Program-made: the position numbers and the translations under genes
The notes under the pieces: model-generated
Database searches by the model: none
What the model was told of the DNA's origin: nothing
What the model saw: the letters and a program-made list of their open reading frames with translations, nothing else
NCBI GenBank assembly: GCA_027021095.1
Contig: JALUUZ010000530.1
Span: 1 to 6,649 of the forward strand
Length of the DNA: 6,649 bases
From: Gammaproteobacteria bacterium
Lineage (GTDB): Bacteria; Pseudomonadota; Gammaproteobacteria; SZUA-21
Reading direction: 5' to 3'
Shown here: positions 5,805 to 6,649 of the stretch, in pieces
Numbering within the stretch: position 1 is the first letter of the stretch
How the letters are laid out: each line of letters starts with the position of its first letter

Positions 5805-5935
5805 CCAGCCCGCATTTCTCACCACCGTTCGTCGCGAGACGGTGCAAGGGTGCGGCATGGGTGGCTTTCGCGACCGGGGAGCGCGCAGGCAAGGGGCGCG
5901 CCAATAGACGAACGGTGGTGAGCAATGCGGGCTAG
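5805..5935 (-). repeat. Dispersed CTAG-ended repeat, copy B (complete, 131 bp)
   Basis: This copy is bounded by 29-nt terminal inverted repeats, 5805-5833 and 5907-5935, that match at 27 of 29 positions; the arms read CCAGCCCGCATTTCTCACCA and, on the minus strand, CTAGCCCGCATTGCTCACCA, both followed by CCGTTCGTC. The minus strand of 5805-5893 matches 2675-2763 at 80 of 89 positions. It carries no gene. This is the layout of a MITE-like non-autonomous element. The CTAG at the outer edge could be a duplicated target (IS5-type elements favour YTAR targets), but without an empty site this is only inference. The element lies between purM and purN, and its right terminus overlaps the first 11 bases of purN. 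Confidence 0.85.
5914..5922 (+). promoter_or_regulatory. Ribosome binding sequence of purN inside the repeat terminus
   Basis: GGTGGTGAG lies just before CA and the ATG at 5925. It offers a modest Shine-Dalgarno match (GGTG, 4 or 7 bases from ATG). It is part of the repeat's terminal inverted repeat, so the element appears to provide the translation signal. An in-frame TGA at 5919-5921 excludes any earlier start. Confidence 0.5.
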
Positions 5936-6647
5936 GCCGGCGTCGATCGTGGTACTGATTTCAGGCAGCGGCAGCAACCTGCAGGCGATACTCGACGCGA
6001 CGCATGACGGTGTGATCGATGCCCAGGTCAGCGCGGTGATCAGCAACAACCAAGACGCCTTCGGTCTGCAGCGGGCACACCGGGCCGGGGTCGATACCCA
6101 TTTTATCGACCCGCAGCGCTATACTACACGTGCTGAGTTCGACCTGGCGCTGATGCAGTGTATCGACCGCTACCATCCGGCCCTGGTAGTCCTGGCCGGT
6201 TACCTGCGCATCCTGAGCAAAGAGTTTGTCGACCATTACTACGGACGGTTAGTGAATATCCATCCGTCACTGTTACCTAAGTTCCCTGGCCTGAAGACCC
6301 ACCAGCGGGTGCTCGAAAACGGCGATACCGAACACGGTGTGACGGTACACTTCGTCAACGCAGAGCTCGATGCCGGACCGCTGATCGCCCAGGTGCGGGT
6401 GCCGGTGCATGCGGACGACGATGCGCTGTCGCTGGCCGAACGGGTACTCGAACAGGAACACCGGCTCTACCCGCTGGTGATCAAATGGTTTATTGATCGG
6501 CGCCTGAAATTGCGCGAAAATACTGTTTTGCTCGATGGTGTCGCACTACGCTCGCCAGTCCAGTTGGCGCCTGACAGCAGTAAAGTAACCATTAACGGAA
6601 CCTCTGAAACAACGGACCGGACCATCAACCATGACAAAGCTGAATAG
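5925..6647 (+). CDS. purN: Phosphoribosylglycinamide formyltransferase (GAR transformylase)
   Basis: PurN transfers the formyl group of 10-formyltetrahydrofolate to glycinamide ribonucleotide, the third step of purine synthesis. The 240-residue product has the phosphate-binding loop ISGSGSNLQA (12-21), the core VVLAGYLRILS (88-98) and the catalytic triad of the family: N111 and H113 in NIHPSLLPKFPGLKTH, and D149 in ELDAGP. E. coli PurN is 212 residues; the excess is mainly an unconserved polar tail of about 25 residues (from about 214: LAPDSSK to NHDKAE). The ATG at 5925 is the first possible start because TGA lies two codons upstream; GTG at 5949 would remove part of the first strand. The start and residues MRAR come from the end of repeat copy B, so the N-terminus appears to be derived from the repeat. 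Expression probably depends on the purM promoter unless the repeat contributes one. Confidence 0.94.
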   Translation: MRARPASIVVLISGSGSNLQAILDATHDGVIDAQVSAVISNNQDAFGLQRAHRAGVDTHFIDPQRYTTRAEFDLALMQCIDRYHPALVVLAGYLRILSKEFVDHYYGRLVNIHPSLLPKFPGLKTHQRVLENGDTEHGVTVHFVNAELDAGPLIAQVRVPVHADDDALSLAERVLEQEHRLYPLVIKWFIDRRLKLRENTVLLDGVALRSPVQLAPDSSKVTINGTSETTDRTINHDKAE

Positions 6648-6649
6648 CA
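6631..6649 (+). CDS. Possible start of the next gene (fragment)
   Basis: An ATG at 6631 opens a frame MTKLNS that runs off the window and overlaps the last 17 bases of purN. In Pseudomonas-type genomes a DUF3108 gene follows purN, so a real gene start here is plausible. No good ribosome site is seen (GGA at 6614-6616 is too far). Six codons are too few to identify anything. Confidence 0.3.

Noticed and set aside
4731..5858. Long (375-codon) open frame antisense to purM
   Set aside because: A shadow of GC-rich purM codons; its composition is not that of a known protein and purM is unambiguous.
1..6649. A novel defence, secretion or biosynthetic system
   Set aside because: All sizeable frames are explained by conserved housekeeping families in an order typical of gammaproteobacteria; only the repeats are unusual.

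Overview
The window looks like a chromosomal housekeeping segment from a GC-rich gammaproteobacterium. The gene set and order (wrbA, DUF2069, hda, perM-type permease, CDP-alcohol phosphatidyltransferase and DUF2066, divergent from purM-purN) match what I recall from Pseudomonas and relatives. Genus cannot be fixed from the sequence. No defence system, CRISPR array, phage gene or transposase is visible.

Layout. On the + strand, the 3' end of wrbA (2-154) is followed closely by a small DUF2069 membrane protein (162-524). A 220-bp repeat-filled gap (525-744) separates this pair from a convergent minus-strand cluster. In transcription order the cluster is DUF2066 secreted protein (4435-3329), CDP-alcohol phosphatidyltransferase (3332-2760, GTGA overlap), a repeat-filled gap, PerM/AI-2E family permease (2520-1462) and Hda (1446-745). 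A divergent intergenic region (4436-4718) holds two TATAAT boxes facing purM. On the + strand follow purM (4719-5777, probable TTG start), a 131-bp repeat and purN (5925-6647). The last 19 bases may begin another ORF that overlaps the purN end.

Functions. PurM and PurN act in de novo purine synthesis. Hda couples the DNA-loaded sliding clamp to inactivation of DnaA-ATP. The CDP-alcohol phosphatidyltransferase makes a phospholipid head-group linkage. PerM and the DUF2069 protein are membrane proteins of uncertain substrate or role.

The most unusual content is a family of short non-coding repeats in three of the four larger gaps. Their ends carry CTAG plus a conserved CCCGCATT..CTCACCACC motif. 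Two copies share an 89-nt block at 80/89 identity in opposite orientation. The repeats abut the genes so closely that they supply the stop codons of the DUF2069 gene and the phosphatidyltransferase gene, and the start codon with the only nearby ribosome-binding sequence of purN. A separate 92-nt near-perfect hairpin lies between the convergent DUF2069 and hda genes. A second short repeat (about 22 nt) occurs next to the hda stop and inside one of the first-family copies.
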